A DNA stretch of 39,923 bases. Source: an uncultured Clostridia bacterium. GTDB taxonomy: Bacteria; Bacillota; Clostridia; Christensenellales; UBA1242. Shown here piece by piece: positions 32,225 through 39,923 of the stretch. Below the pieces are notes generated by a model. It was not told the DNA's origin. It saw only the letters and a program-made list of their open reading frames with translations, and did not search any database. The stretch's first letter is position 1. Each line of letters begins with the position of its first letter. The stretch is taken from positions 1 through 39,923 of the forward strand of contig CALVZD010000008.1 in the NCBI GenBank assembly GCA_944372435.1. Reading direction: 5' to 3'. The translations under genes and the position numbers were made by a program.

Positions 32225-33427
32225 TTAATCGCATTTCAAGACGACTTTGATTGTGTCGCGAGGGTTTTCAATCAAAAGTTTGAAAGCCTTTTTGTAGTCG
32301 TCAAGTTCAAATCTGTGGGTGATGAAACCTTCAGTTATCAGCTGCTTTTTCAGCATCATGTCTTTGACAATTTCAAATGTTTGAACTTTTTTGCCCTTAA
32401 AGTTTTCGATGCCGTGCGAGTCGGCTCCGATGATCTTCAATCCCTGCCACCAAATAGGCGTTTCGTCAAACTTGGTCTTGGTCATTTGATAGCCAACCTT
32501 GACCAGCGTGCCCTGAGCTTTCAACCAGCGCAGCGTGTCGTTGAAGAGTGTGCCTTTGCCAACGCAGTCATATATCACGTCAAAGCCACCTAATATCATG
32601 CGGTTTTTGCCTTTTTGATAAAGCTTGGCTCCAGTCGCTTTTGCAACTGCCTGATATGGATCGCCAGAAAGGATCTCATCAGCGCCAAGTTTTTTGGCAA
32701 AAGCGTGTTTGTTTGGATTGTTTTCCATGACAAAGATCTTGCATTCTGGCTGCAAAATTTTTGCAAACTGAATAACGTTCAGGCCGATCATGCCAGCTCC
32801 AATGACGAGCACATTGTCGCCAGGTTTTGGGATATGTTTCAAAACCGCGTGCAGCGAAACTGCAAAAGGCTCAATGAGCACCGCCTCGTCGTTTGTCAGC
32901 CCGTCGACCGACATAAGCTGACCTTCTGGCGCTATATATGAGTCGCCCATGCCGGCTCCGACAGGGGAGTTAAACTTGCTTGGCTCGCCATAGTTTTCGC
33001 AGTCTGAATAATTGCCCATTTTGCACATATCGCAAAACTCATCCGGTTTAAAGCCTTTCAGCTCGCAGCTTGCCATATACTTTCGCATGCAAACCTTGTC
33101 GCCCACTTTAAAATTTTTGACCGCGCTGCCGATTTCAACAACTTCGCCAACAGTTTCGTGGCCAAGATATGTCACCTCGGAACACGGCATAGGCAAAAAC
33201 GCGGTGCTAGGGCCTTGCGCGCAGCGATAAAAGGTCATGTCTGAGCCGCAAATGCCAGTTTGTATGTTTTTGACTCTGACCCAATTTTCTGCGGGCAGTT
33301 TAGGATCGGGAAATTTTTTGTAAACGACAGGCGAAAGCCTACTGTGATAGCCTTTTTTAGAAAAAGCCGAAAGCACTTTGATGATTGCAACTTTTGAAAT
33401 TTTTCCTTCGAATAAGATCGTCTTCAT
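32225..33427 (-). CDS. Zinc-dependent medium-chain alcohol dehydrogenase
   Basis: The 400-residue protein oxidises an alcohol or polyol with NAD(P). The catalytic-zinc ligands are in GICGSD and GHE (YLGHETVGEVVEIG). A structural-zinc type Cys set lies in CELKGFKPDEFCDMCKMGNY and the next residues, ending SDCE, with longer spacing than usual. The Rossmann motif is VIGAGMIG. AAGGGG just before ATG 33427 sets the start; the upstream ATG at 33448 would place that site inside the gene. It is transcribed alone and cytosolic. The substrate is not predictable. Confidence 0.9.
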   Translation of the reverse strand: MKTILFEGKISKVAIIKVLSAFSKKGYHSRLSPVVYKKFPDPKLPAENWVRVKNIQTGICGSDMTFYRCAQGPSTAFLPMPCSEVTYLGHETVGEVVEIGSAVKNFKVGDKVCMRKYMASCELKGFKPDEFCDMCKMGNYSDCENYGEPSKFNSPVGAGMGDSYIAPEGQLMSVDGLTNDEAVLIEPFAVSLHAVLKHIPKPGDNVLVIGAGMIGLNVIQFAKILQPECKIFVMENNPNKHAFAKKLGADEILSGDPYQAVAKATGAKLYQKGKNRMILGGFDVIYDCVGKGTLFNDTLRWLKAQGTLVKVGYQMTKTKFDETPIWWQGLKIIGADSHGIENFKGKKVQTFEIVKDMMLKKQLITEGFITHRFELDDYKKAFKLLIENPRDTIKVVLKCD

Positions 33428-33606
33428 TTTTATACCCCTTAAAATCATTTTAACATTATTTAAAAAAATAAAAAAACGATTTTGCGCCTTTTAACTTTCA
33501 TAGGCAAATTTGTCGAGCAAATTTTTAAAACGATTTTTCAAGCAACAGGCCTGCACGAATAAAAGTTGCGTTTTGGAGAAAAATAAGGTCAAGGGAGGAG
33601 GAAAAG

Positions 33607-33837
33607 ATGATCATTGCAAACTATATTGCCTACATTCTCACGCTTATCGGCGGACTCAACTGGGGACTTGTGGGTATATTTAATTTTGACCTTGTCAACT
33701 GGATGTGTGGTGGAAGAAATGCAGGTTCAATAATAATCTACATTGTAATTTTCTTGGCGACCTTATGGCTTATTATATCTCCAATTTTGTCGAGAGGTAT
33801 GTTAGATTTGGGTTATAGCCGTAGAAGCGATAAGTAA
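33607..33837 (+). CDS. DUF378 small membrane protein
   Basis: The 76-residue protein has two membrane helices and the family's signature LTLIGGLNWGLVGIFNFDLV in the first. The function of DUF378 is unknown. GGGAGGAGGAAAAG is the ribosome-binding site. A bidirectional terminator follows. Confidence 0.9.
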   Translation: MIIANYIAYILTLIGGLNWGLVGIFNFDLVNWMCGGRNAGSIIIYIVIFLATLWLIISPILSRGMLDLGYSRRSDK

Positions 33838-33874
33838 TCATTTAATATTTTGCTTTTAAGCAGGTATATGTTTT

Positions 33875-33902
33875 AAAAAAGCTCCATTATGGAGCTTTTT
33901 TT
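33875..33902. terminator. Bidirectional terminator after DUF378
   Basis: AAAAAAGCTCC and GGAGCTTTTTT pair around ATTAT. It serves the convergent lipoprotein gene as well, overlapping its stop. Confidence 0.9.
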
Positions 33903-34398
33903 AATTTTTAAAATAAACTATTTCGAAGTAAGATGTGTTGACCATAAAATGTTCTCCTTTGCTGTCTATTATTTCAAGAAAATTATGGTCGTTGATTTTA
34001 GCCTGAACAAAAATTTCTTGTATGCCTACGATTTCCCAGAGTTTATAAATTTTCTCTCCACTACTGTCGACTATCATGGACTTGTATTCTTTGTTTATTT
34101 GATAATCGAGGGTTTTATCAAATGTCATATTCACCAAGTTTGTAAAAACCTTTTCATCGCAAGTCAAAGTTTCAAATTCTTCAACGGTTATATTTTTTTC
34201 TTCGATTGTAAAGCTATATAGTGAATTAACACAAACAGTGTTGTTTTCTTCGTCAAGATAAGTTACCGAGCACACTTCATCAAAACCTTTAACGAGATCG
34301 GTTATAGTTTCAGTTACTTCTTCTTTACATGCCCACCCAACAAGACATATAGACGATATTATCAAAATCAAGCAAAGTGATGTTAAAAATTTTTTCAT
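33901..34398 (-). CDS. Putative lipoprotein of unknown function
   Basis: The 165-residue product starts MKKFLTSLCLILIISSICLV and has GWAC at the expected lipobox place, though GWA is a poor lipobox. The mature part is acidic with no known domain. TTGGAGGC precedes ATG 34398. The longer frame from 34434 lacks a site. Confidence 0.7.
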   Translation of the reverse strand: MKKFLTSLCLILIISSICLVGWACKEEVTETITDLVKGFDEVCSVTYLDEENNTVCVNSLYSFTIEEKNITVEEFETLTCDEKVFTNLVNMTFDKTLDYQINKEYKSMIVDSSGEKIYKLWEIVGIQEIFVQAKINDHNFLEIIDSKGEHFMVNTSYFEIVYFKN

Positions 34399-34550
34399 AT
34401 TGCCTCCAAGTTCATTATATCTTATTTTAAACATAAAATCAATATCGTTGTAAACTATTTGCTATAAAAAATTTGGTTAATTTACTGTTCGAGATAGTAA
34501 AGCCAAGAAATTTAATTAAAAAATCAATAAAACATTATTTTTTTAAGTCT

Positions 34551-34778
34551 TGTTTTTGAGCAGTTTGTCAAAACTTCAACAATTAAAAAAAACGAAGCAA
34601 ATCGCTTCGTTCTATTCTTTGGTAGCCTCAAGGGGAGATAGGTACCCCAAAAATAACAAGTGTTTTTGGGGACCCCGACATCACCCCAAAAATAACAAGT
34701 ATTTTTGGGGACCCCGACACACCCTAAAAAAGCAAGCTTTTTTAGGGAACCCATCTCACCCCAAGGGGTTCGACTCCC
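34551..34778 (-). repeat. tRNA-Glu 3'-end duplication with three hairpins, copy A
   Basis: Read on the minus strand, this begins with the inverted T-arm (34778-34763, GGGAGTCGAACCCCTT). Three strong hairpins follow: CCCTAAAAAAGC/GCTTTTTTAGGG, then two of CCCCAAAAA/TTTTTGGGG separated by GTCGGGGT. The last 18 nt of tRNA-Glu come next (34637-34620), and finally a copy of its terminator ACGAAGC/GCTTCGT with T run. Copy B at 34909-35094 is nearly identical but has two hairpins. Confidence 0.85.
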
Positions 34779-34908
34779 AAACAGCTGAAAAACTTCGCCA
34801 CCGAAAAACCAAAAAGTTTTTCTTGCTACGCTTAGAAAAAAGCTAAAAACAGTCATTTGGCTTAACCAAACTCCTGTTTTGTAGCATTTTCCCCGCTTGC
34901 CTTGCTCG

Positions 34909-35094
34909 TTTTTGAGCAGTTTGTCAAAACTTCAACAATTAAAAAAAACGAAGCAAGTCGCTTCGTTTTATTCTTTGGTAGCCTCAAGGGGAGATAGGCA
35001 CCCCAAAAATAACAAGTATTTTTGGGGACCCCGACACACCCTAAAAAAGCAAGCTTTTTTAGGGAACCCATCTCACCCCAAGGGGTTCGACTCC
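34909..35094 (-). repeat. tRNA-Glu 3'-end duplication with two hairpins, copy B
   Basis: The order matches copy A: inverted T-arm (35094-35080), CCCTAAAAAAGC hairpin, one CCCCAAAAA hairpin, the tRNA-Glu 3' 18-mer (34993-34976) and terminator. The same GTTTTTGAGCAG flank lies beyond it. One hairpin unit fewer than copy A implies expansion or loss of whole hairpins. Confidence 0.85.
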
Positions 35095-35112
35095 TTTTCT
35101 CTTTAATGAAAT

Positions 35113-35139
35113 AAAAAAAACGAAGGCAATTGCTTCGTT
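35113..35139 (-). terminator. Terminator of tRNA-Glu
   Basis: ACGAAGCAATTGCCTTCGT, nearly palindromic, followed on the minus strand by eight T. Copies of it stand at 34587-34612 and 34941-34967. Confidence 0.8.
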
Positions 35140-35147
35140 CTATTCTT

Positions 35148-35222
35148 TGGTAGCCTCAAGGGGAGTCGAACCCCTCATTCCGCCGTGAAGGGGCGGCGTC
35201 TTAACCGATTGACCATGAGGCC
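35148..35222 (-). tRNA. tRNA-Glu(UUC), CCA encoded
   Basis: On the minus strand GGCCTCA pairs with TGAGGCT (one G-T). The D-arm contains GGTCAATCGGTTAAGAC. The anticodon stem CCGCC/GGCGG holds loop CTTCA with TTC. The T-arm is AGGGGTTCGACTCCCCT, followed by discriminator A and CCA. The length is 75 nt. Confidence 0.95.
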
Positions 35223-35264
35223 GTGATAGTCGATTATGATTATAATCGAAAAAGCTGGTGCAAG

Positions 35265-36017
35265 TCAAGTGTTTTTGCGAAAAAAATCATCGTTTGCCGG
35301 TTTTGTTAGTCTGTTTCTTGCAAAAGTGACCACAAAAACATGATTTGCGTATTTTTTAAGCACTTTGGCGCATTCATTGGCGGTCGCACCTGTCGTCATC
35401 ACGTCATCGACCAGCAGGATATTTTTGTTGAGTATTTTGGCCCTGTCCTCGATTTTGAACGCTCCTTCAAGGTTCTTTTGCCTGTCCAAAAAGCCGAGCT
35501 CCTTTTGATGCCTGGTTTCCTTGCGCTTGACAAACGAGGTCGAGTCTACCGGCTTGTTACACAACCTTCCAAGCTCATCCGCCAAAAGCTTGGCTTGGTT
35601 GAACTTTCGCTTTGAAAGAGATTTTGGAGAAAGAGGGATCGGAACGAGCAAGTCAAAATCAAAGTTTTCCTTTTGCAGGCGCTCGAACATCATCCTTGCC
35701 ATAGGCTCGGCGAGATAGCGCGCGTTGCTGTTTTTAAGTTTCAGCACAACACCTCGCACCGCATCCTGATACACGAGAGGAGCCACTGCTTTTTCAAAAC
35801 TTTTGTGATGCGACTTGCAATTTTCGCAAACCTCGCTGTCAGCCGAGACCAAATCGTCACAAACCTTGCAACGCTGTCCGACATTGAATTTTAAAGTTTC
35901 TGCGCAATCTTCGCAATAACAAACCTTTGGGTCGGGAATGTCGCGGCCGCAAAAAATACATTTTAAGTTGGATGGGAAAAACAGCTCAAGCAGCCAGTTC
36001 CAAATTTTTTTAAACAT
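35265..36017 (-). CDS. comF: ComF family phosphoribosyltransferase-like protein
   Basis: The 250-residue protein has an N-terminal zinc-finger region with four CxxC pairs or similar (CIFCG, CYCEDC, CKVCDD and CENC). The PRTase domain follows, with LLVPIPLSPKSLSKRKFNQA and the PRPP-binding loop ILLVDDVMTTGATANECAKVL. ComF acts in DNA uptake in competent Gram-positives, and relatives are often of unclear role. AAAAGGAT precedes the ATG. Cytosolic. Confidence 0.93.
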   Translation of the reverse strand: MFKKIWNWLLELFFPSNLKCIFCGRDIPDPKVCYCEDCAETLKFNVGQRCKVCDDLVSADSEVCENCKSHHKSFEKAVAPLVYQDAVRGVVLKLKNSNARYLAEPMARMMFERLQKENFDFDLLVPIPLSPKSLSKRKFNQAKLLADELGRLCNKPVDSTSFVKRKETRHQKELGFLDRQKNLEGAFKIEDRAKILNKNILLVDDVMTTGATANECAKVLKKYANHVFVVTFARNRLTKPANDDFFRKNT

Positions 36018-36030
36018 ATCCTTTTAAAAC

Positions 36031-36056
36031 AAAAAAAGGTGATGCACACCTTTTTT
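36031..36056 (-). terminator. Terminator between small membrane protein gene and comF
   Basis: AAAAAAGGTG and CACACCTTTTTT pair around a short loop. It ends the upstream minus-strand gene just before comF. Confidence 0.85.
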
Positions 36057-36283
36057 CAAACGTTGAGCAAGCGCATAATTTTGCCGCTGATGATCATCAG
36101 CACAAGGTCAATCAACCAAACGATGTTGAAACCGAAAATAATTCTGATCAAGCCTGCAACAATCTTGCCTTCCATAAACCTCGTCACGGCGCCCAAAATC
36201 CACGCGGTGACAGGGAAGATTGCAAGAATAATGCTGACAACTCTGCCAAGACCAAAATAGTCTTTCCCTTTTTTCTTTGCCAT
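36056..36283 (-). CDS. Small two-helix membrane protein
   Basis: The 75-residue protein has a basic start (MAKKKGKDYFGLGR), a helix ending in an ILGAVTRF turn, and a second helix (GLIRIIFGFNIVWLIDLVLM). AAGGAGGAG upstream gives strong translation. It resembles short YqaE/TM2-like membrane proteins in size, but I cannot assign it. Confidence 0.8.
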   Translation of the reverse strand: MAKKKGKDYFGLGRVVSIILAIFPVTAWILGAVTRFMEGKIVAGLIRIIFGFNIVWLIDLVLMIISGKIMRLLNV

Positions 36284-36423
36284 ACACTCCTCCTTTAAAA
36301 ATATGATAGCATTTTTTTAAAAAACATCCAAACAAAATGACAAAAAATCAACTTTTGTCATGCTATTTTAAAAATGGTTCTTGTAAAAATTTTAAAATTA
36401 TATTGCAATACATTACAGTTTAT

Positions 36424-37965
36424 TTATTTTATTATTTCAATTTCTCCAATATCTATTTTTAAGGGAATGTCGGTCTCGATTAAAAATTTTTCGTCATATA
36501 TAACTTTTTTGTATATGTCATAGAGTTTTTTTAATTTTTCTTCTTTAATTTCTGGAATGCCATCATAATGCTCAAACAATTTGCCACCTAAATATTGCCT
36601 AAATCTGTAAATATAATTTTTGTTTATATTTTTGAAATACTCATTATATTTTTTACATACAGCGTATTTTAATCCACAATTATGGCAAATGTCTTTTATT
36701 AGTTCTAGTTTTTCAGAAAGTGTTTTAGCACTTCTTAAAAGATTAAATTTTTGTTTAAATTGTTTTTTATAAAATTCGATTATATGAAAAACTTTAGGGG
36801 TACACTCATTTTTTAAAAAATTTTTTGCTTGTTTTGTGTTTGTGCTACATTCATTTGTTATTAAAATTAAATCGGAATATTTATTTCGTTGCGGAACAGG
36901 GTCTATTTTTTTTAATAAATAATTATCATATTTAAAAGAAAAATATGTGTTTTTATCAGAATAATGATCTATAATATAAAAATCGGGTACTATTTTTTTT
37001 CCATCGACGATTAGGTATTTTATATTTAAAATAGGAAAGTGTCTTTTTAAATATTTACTTATTTTTGGTAATATAATCTTTTTTGCATTTTCCTTAAAAA
37101 GGCTTATGTTCAATTTAAAATGGACTTTTGGGAAAAATTTTAATAAAATTTGAAGAAGAGTTTCATTTCCAACAATTTTTTGTATGTTATCTTTGCTAAT
37201 TTCGTTACAATAGATAATGTTTTCAGCATTTTTTAGAACAATTTTTTTCCACATTGTTTTAAAATTGTTAAGCACGATATTTTTTTCTTCTCGACTAAAA
37301 GCAAATTCTTTCATTTCTATTAAAATGTTTTTTCTACAAGCTTTGTAATCTTTTCTGTAATAAGCAATTCTGTCATACTTGAAAGGATCCTGTTTATAAT
37401 AATCCGATCTTGAAGAAAATCTAGCAAAGTATTCTGGTGATTGCAATGAATAGAAACATGCAGAACTTGGCGAAGGACTTGTCCAAAAATTGTTTTCTTC
37501 ATAATCTTTTATACCATTTTCAAATGCTTTATATATTTTATGATTTCTATATATTTTATCAATAATTCTACATTCATTTAAAGGCAAAGAATTTTTCAAT
37601 AAATCTTTTGTAGTGTTGTTTTCAAATAAAGAAGTGGTCCCATGAAAAATAATTTCTTTTTTTCCTAAAACAGCATTAAAGTAATCTAAAACTTTATTTT
37701 TGTTAGAATATATATCATTAATATTAAGATGTCTTGATAGTTTTGTTGCTAAATATTTTTCTTTGTCTTTGTAAATATCTTTTAATTCATTTGGTTCTAT
37801 TTCAAGCACAAAACTGAATAATATTAAAGTTCCAAAAAAATTACGATATTCTGAAATAACATCTCGATTTAAACAGAGTCTAAAATCATTTTCCTTTGCA
37901 ATTTGAATTTGAAGAGAGATCATTTGATCTGATTTAAAAAGATTGTTTAATTTTTTTATTTCCAT
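36424..37965 (-). CDS. Unknown 513-residue protein, possible ADP-ribosyltransferase-like
   Basis: This long A/T-rich gene is unlike neighbouring comF in base use. Residues about 104-112 (EIIFHGTTS) and 160-172 (FWTSPSPSSACFYS) resemble the first two active-site segments of H-Y-type ADP-ribosyltransferases. In that family a His in HGT/S is followed by a strand with Ser/Thr and a Tyr. A third acidic residue is not clear; E in IIYCNEIS is a candidate. The rest is Lys/Asn/Ile-rich without motifs or signal peptide. AAAGGAT precedes the ATG. Function is unassigned; the ART suggestion is weak inference. Confidence 0.7.
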   Translation of the reverse strand: MEIKKLNNLFKSDQMISLQIQIAKENDFRLCLNRDVISEYRNFFGTLILFSFVLEIEPNELKDIYKDKEKYLATKLSRHLNINDIYSNKNKVLDYFNAVLGKKEIIFHGTTSLFENNTTKDLLKNSLPLNECRIIDKIYRNHKIYKAFENGIKDYEENNFWTSPSPSSACFYSLQSPEYFARFSSRSDYYKQDPFKYDRIAYYRKDYKACRKNILIEMKEFAFSREEKNIVLNNFKTMWKKIVLKNAENIIYCNEISKDNIQKIVGNETLLQILLKFFPKVHFKLNISLFKENAKKIILPKISKYLKRHFPILNIKYLIVDGKKIVPDFYIIDHYSDKNTYFSFKYDNYLLKKIDPVPQRNKYSDLILITNECSTNTKQAKNFLKNECTPKVFHIIEFYKKQFKQKFNLLRSAKTLSEKLELIKDICHNCGLKYAVCKKYNEYFKNINKNYIYRFRQYLGGKLFEHYDGIPEIKEEKLKKLYDIYKKVIYDEKFLIETDIPLKIDIGEIEIIK

Positions 37966-38145
37966 TCTAATATCCTTTGTTATCGATTTATTACAATTAT
38001 TAATTTATTTTATCGAATTTCGACCAAAAACCAAATGTATTATTTTAGTAGTTCTCGGAGAATTATATAATTTATCTTATTTAAAAAATTTTTTATTTTT
38101 TAGACTATAGCATAATTATAATAGATTTTTAATAAAAAGTTATAA
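37966..38145. other. A/T-rich spacer between islet genes
   Basis: No open frame or tRNA is seen in this stretch. Short TATAAT-like words could form promoters for the 36424-37965 gene. Confidence 0.4.
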
Positions 38146-38421
38146 TTAAATAGGTTCATCATAGCCAAACAAAACTGGCTTTTTGTTGAGTATCTTAAAA
38201 TGTTCTTTTTTAAAAAATTTCTTGTTTATCCATGCTTGAAAAACGCACTTTTCAAAAAAGTTATTATTCATAACATAATATCCGCGTATCCTTTGATCTT
38301 CTCCAGCACTATCTTCCACTTTCCACCTTATTACTTTTCCATTTTCAATTTGGCAACCTTTAAATGTCATCCAATGTTTCAGCGTTATATCAAAACTTTC
38401 TAAAGCCTGCTTTTTGTTCAT
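38146..38421 (-). pseudogene. pepC: C-terminal part of a broken PepC aminopeptidase
   Basis: The 91-residue frame matches the end of bleomycin-hydrolase/PepC (C1B) enzymes. LKHWMTFKG stands for the catalytic THAMV-type His segment and WKVEDSAGE for the usual WKVENSWG. The rest is GYYVM and a terminal YDEP in place of PWDPMG. The catalytic Asn is replaced by Asp. Its ATG overlaps the stop of the N-terminal part (ATATGA) in another frame. About a hundred family residues between the two parts are missing. Confidence 0.7.
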
Positions 38422-39116
38422 ATCCTTGGTGGTGCTCCCAAAACTTTGCTTAAAATAGAATAATTTTCATAAAGCATCTTGTTTTTTATCACGTATAAAT
38501 CTTTTTTCGTATTTTTAGCTTCTATTAATAAAAATAAATCCTTTCTAACTTTTTGCGAAAACAACTTTACAAATTCTTCCGAATTTGATGAATTATAAGT
38601 TTCTGGCATTATTTCTTCTGGAACAATACCATATTTTTTTATTAGTTCTCTAGCATATTCTATTCTTCCGGTTTCTCTAATTGGCTCTTTCAAAAACTCT
38701 GCTAAAAATCTATTTTTAGATTCATTAATTAAACCATTTTTACAAAAATTATATTTACTATCGACAACTACTTGATAGGCATGATTCGACTTTTCTAACA
38801 TATCATAAAACGTTAGATAATTGGCAGATATCTGAAAATTTAATGGGTTGCAATTCAATTTTTCTGCTATACCATTTTTAATCAAATTTAAACATGAAAA
38901 CAACCAACATCGACGCGAGAAATTTTGAGAATAAATTTTGCATTCTGGCAATTCTAAGTTAAATTCAAATTTATTTTCTTTTATAATATCGTCATCTAAT
39001 GAAAAATCCTGCAAAGACATTTCTTTTAATCTGTTTTCTAAATCAAAATTTTGATTTTTTAAATAATTTTTTTGGAATTCTTTTAACTGTTGAAGCGAGA
39101 TTGAGTAATTACACAT
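38418..39116 (-). pseudogene. pepC: N-terminal part of a broken PepC aminopeptidase
   Basis: The 232-residue frame aligns with the first half of PepC cysteine aminopeptidases. The nucleophile region is SQNFSRRCWLFSCLN (Cys about 70), followed by ISANYLTFYDMLEKSN, ELIKKYGIVPEEIMPETYNS and LSKVLGAPP. The conserved Gly before Arg-Cys is Arg here. ATG 39116 with AAAGGA is preferred over GTG 39134. Full-length enzymes are about 440 residues. This one stops where the frame shifts into the 38146-38421 part, so it is probably inactive unless the pieces have been repurposed. Confidence 0.72.
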
Positions 39117-39231
39117 AAAATTTTGTCCTTTCACAATATTTTTATTAACTTTCAGATGTTTTTAATATGATAACTTTTTGAAACAATTTATTTATATTAT
39201 AAGCGAAGTTTGTGTAAGGTAAAAGATTTTA

Positions 39232-39306
39232 TGGCGCTCCCGTCAGGATTCGAACCCGAACAAATGGTTCCGAAGACCATTGTGCTATCCATTACACCAC
39301 GAGAGC
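39232..39306 (-). tRNA. tRNA-Arg(UCG), CCA encoded
   Basis: On the minus strand GCTCTCG pairs with CGGGAGC (one T-G). The anticodon loop CTTCGGA in a TGGT/ACCA stem gives TCG. The T-arm is GTTCGGGTTCGAATCCTGAC, followed by discriminator G and CCA. The length is 75 nt. Unlike the other two tRNAs here, its 3' flank shows no copy of its end. Confidence 0.93.
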
Positions 39307-39585
39307 AGGAAAAGTTTTGTGAAAGCTGCCGAAAAGATATGTTGAAAAAATGTTGCAGAGATTGCTCACAGATTGTGGCAGGGTTTTTTAGCGAAAGCTC
39401 CTTCCATTTCCGCTTGCAATTTTCAGCTTCCAAGCAAGTATATACCAATTTGTGAAAAAATTCAAGCAAATTTTGCAGCAGAAGGCAGACAAAGCGCTTG
39501 TTTTTTTTGCCAAAACGCAAAAAAAGCCCTTCAAATGTTTTTACAAAGCGCATTTTTGTGATAAAATAAAGCATCGGAGGCATTG
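39307..39585. other. Intergenic region, divergent promoters
   Basis: The 279 bases lie between tRNA-Arg (minus) and the last gene (plus). Apart from the promoter at 39540-39567 nothing stands out. Open frames here lack ribosome-binding sites. Confidence 0.4.
39540..39567 (+). promoter_or_regulatory. Promoter of the last gene
   Basis: TTTACA (39540-39545) and TAAAAT (39562-39567) are 16 bases apart, with CGGAGG before the ATG at 39586. Confidence 0.6.
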
Positions 39586-39923
39586 ATGAAAAAATTTTTG
39601 AAAAATTTTCTGATTTTCGGCCTGCTTTTTGGAGTTTTAGGATATGCGGCAGGCGTTGTGATAGGGCTTCTTTTAAATTCGTTTGAGTTTTCGACGAGCC
39701 TTTTGTCAGATCAGATCAGCTTAATCTGTTTGGGTGTCGGCGTTACGTGCGGACTCGTGTTTGCTTTGACCAAGGGCAACAAAAAGCAGGACGGACCAAA
39801 ATCGAAAGGAAAGACGGCTGGCGGGAACGAATATGAACTTCACTTTGACGCAGGTTTTATGACACGCGATCAAATTTTGAAGGATAAGTTTATCATCAAC
39901 TCCACATGGTCGACATTGCCGGC
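39586..39923 (+). CDS. Membrane protein start, possibly VirD4-type coupling protein, truncated by window end
   Basis: ATG 39586 follows CGGAGG. The 112 visible codons encode a short basic start (MKKFLKNF) and two membrane helices (about residues 8-30 and 42-64). A charged linker follows (KGNKKQDGPKSKGKTAGG), then YELHFDAGFMTRDQILKDKF. Two N-terminal helices followed by a soluble domain opening with an FMT-like motif resemble VirD4/TraG type IV coupling proteins, but the ATPase motifs would lie beyond the edge. The assignment is tentative. Confidence 0.6.
   Translation, partial: MKKFLKNFLIFGLLFGVLGYAAGVVIGLLLNSFEFSTSLLSDQISLICLGVGVTCGLVFALTKGNKKQDGPKSKGKTAGGNEYELHFDAGFMTRDQILKDKFIINSTWSTLP

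Noticed and set aside
34524..35106. Frames rich in KNTCYFWG or YFWGPRH in the tRNA-Glu repeats
   Set aside because: They translate hairpin arms and tRNA fragments in both directions and are not genes.
39197..39583. 128-residue minus-strand frame across tRNA-Arg
   Set aside because: It contains the antisense/sense tRNA artefact and no ribosome-binding site.

Overview
The window looks like chromosome of an uncultured anaerobic, low-GC Gram-positive bacterium (Bacillota, probably a gut clostridial lineage; this is inference). The evidence is an [FeFe] hydrogenase, rubrerythrin, QueH, an ArsR regulator, HU, ComF, a YfhO/GtrA pair, strong GGAGG ribosome-binding sites, standard stop codons and very A/T-rich intergenic DNA. 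Core genes have mixed third-codon positions. Several accessory blocks are visibly much richer in A/T.

Layout. 1-3439 (minus) is the 5' part of a very large exported surface protein that runs off the left edge. 3836-7146 holds a glycosyltransferase with a TPR-like tail, a rubredoxin-[FeFe] hydrogenase and a small membrane protein. 7413-11216 is a DUF4011-like SF1 helicase with a C-terminal Vsr/MTES_1575-like nuclease, a plausible stand-alone defence protein. 11364-11456 is tRNA-Ser(CGA). It is followed by a repeat-rich zone (11457-14633) in which the last 18 nt of the tRNA recur twice, bracketing an A/T-rich cargo of three genes (transglutaminase-like, ParB-like, HExxH peptidase-like). 14683-15958 has a phosphoesterase and two 5'-truncated remnants (Fic, TetR). 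15993-16870 is a small inverted-repeat-bounded unit with thirteen 20-22 bp tandem repeats and a VirB2/TrbC-like pilin gene.

17205-24545 is mostly housekeeping: a 59-residue Cys-rich peptide, ArsR, a small unknown, QueH, signal peptidase I, HU, rubrerythrin, a CYTH-like protein, a GPH sugar transporter, a lipoprotein and a GtrA-ASCH fusion. 24644-27373 is YfhO. 27448-32036 is a tandem family of three ankyrin-repeat genes with near-identical promoters, N-termini and terminators, plus a remnant of a fourth. 32225-34398 has a zinc alcohol dehydrogenase, DUF378 and a lipoprotein. 34551-35222 is a second tRNA locus (tRNA-Glu) with the same kind of 3'-end duplications and hairpin arrays as tRNA-Ser. 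35265-36283 has comF and a small membrane protein. 36424-39116 is an A/T-rich islet with a possible ADP-ribosyltransferase-like gene and a broken pepC. tRNA-Arg and the start of a possible VirD4-type coupling protein close the window.

The most unusual material is the shared architecture at two unrelated tRNA genes: an inverted T-arm fragment, then hairpins, then the tRNA 3' 18-mer. It looks like a family of small tRNA-targeted elements, one of which carries genes. Next come the inverted-repeat unit around the pilin gene, the ankyrin triplet and the GtrA-ASCH fusion. No integrase or transposase is visible anywhere in the window.
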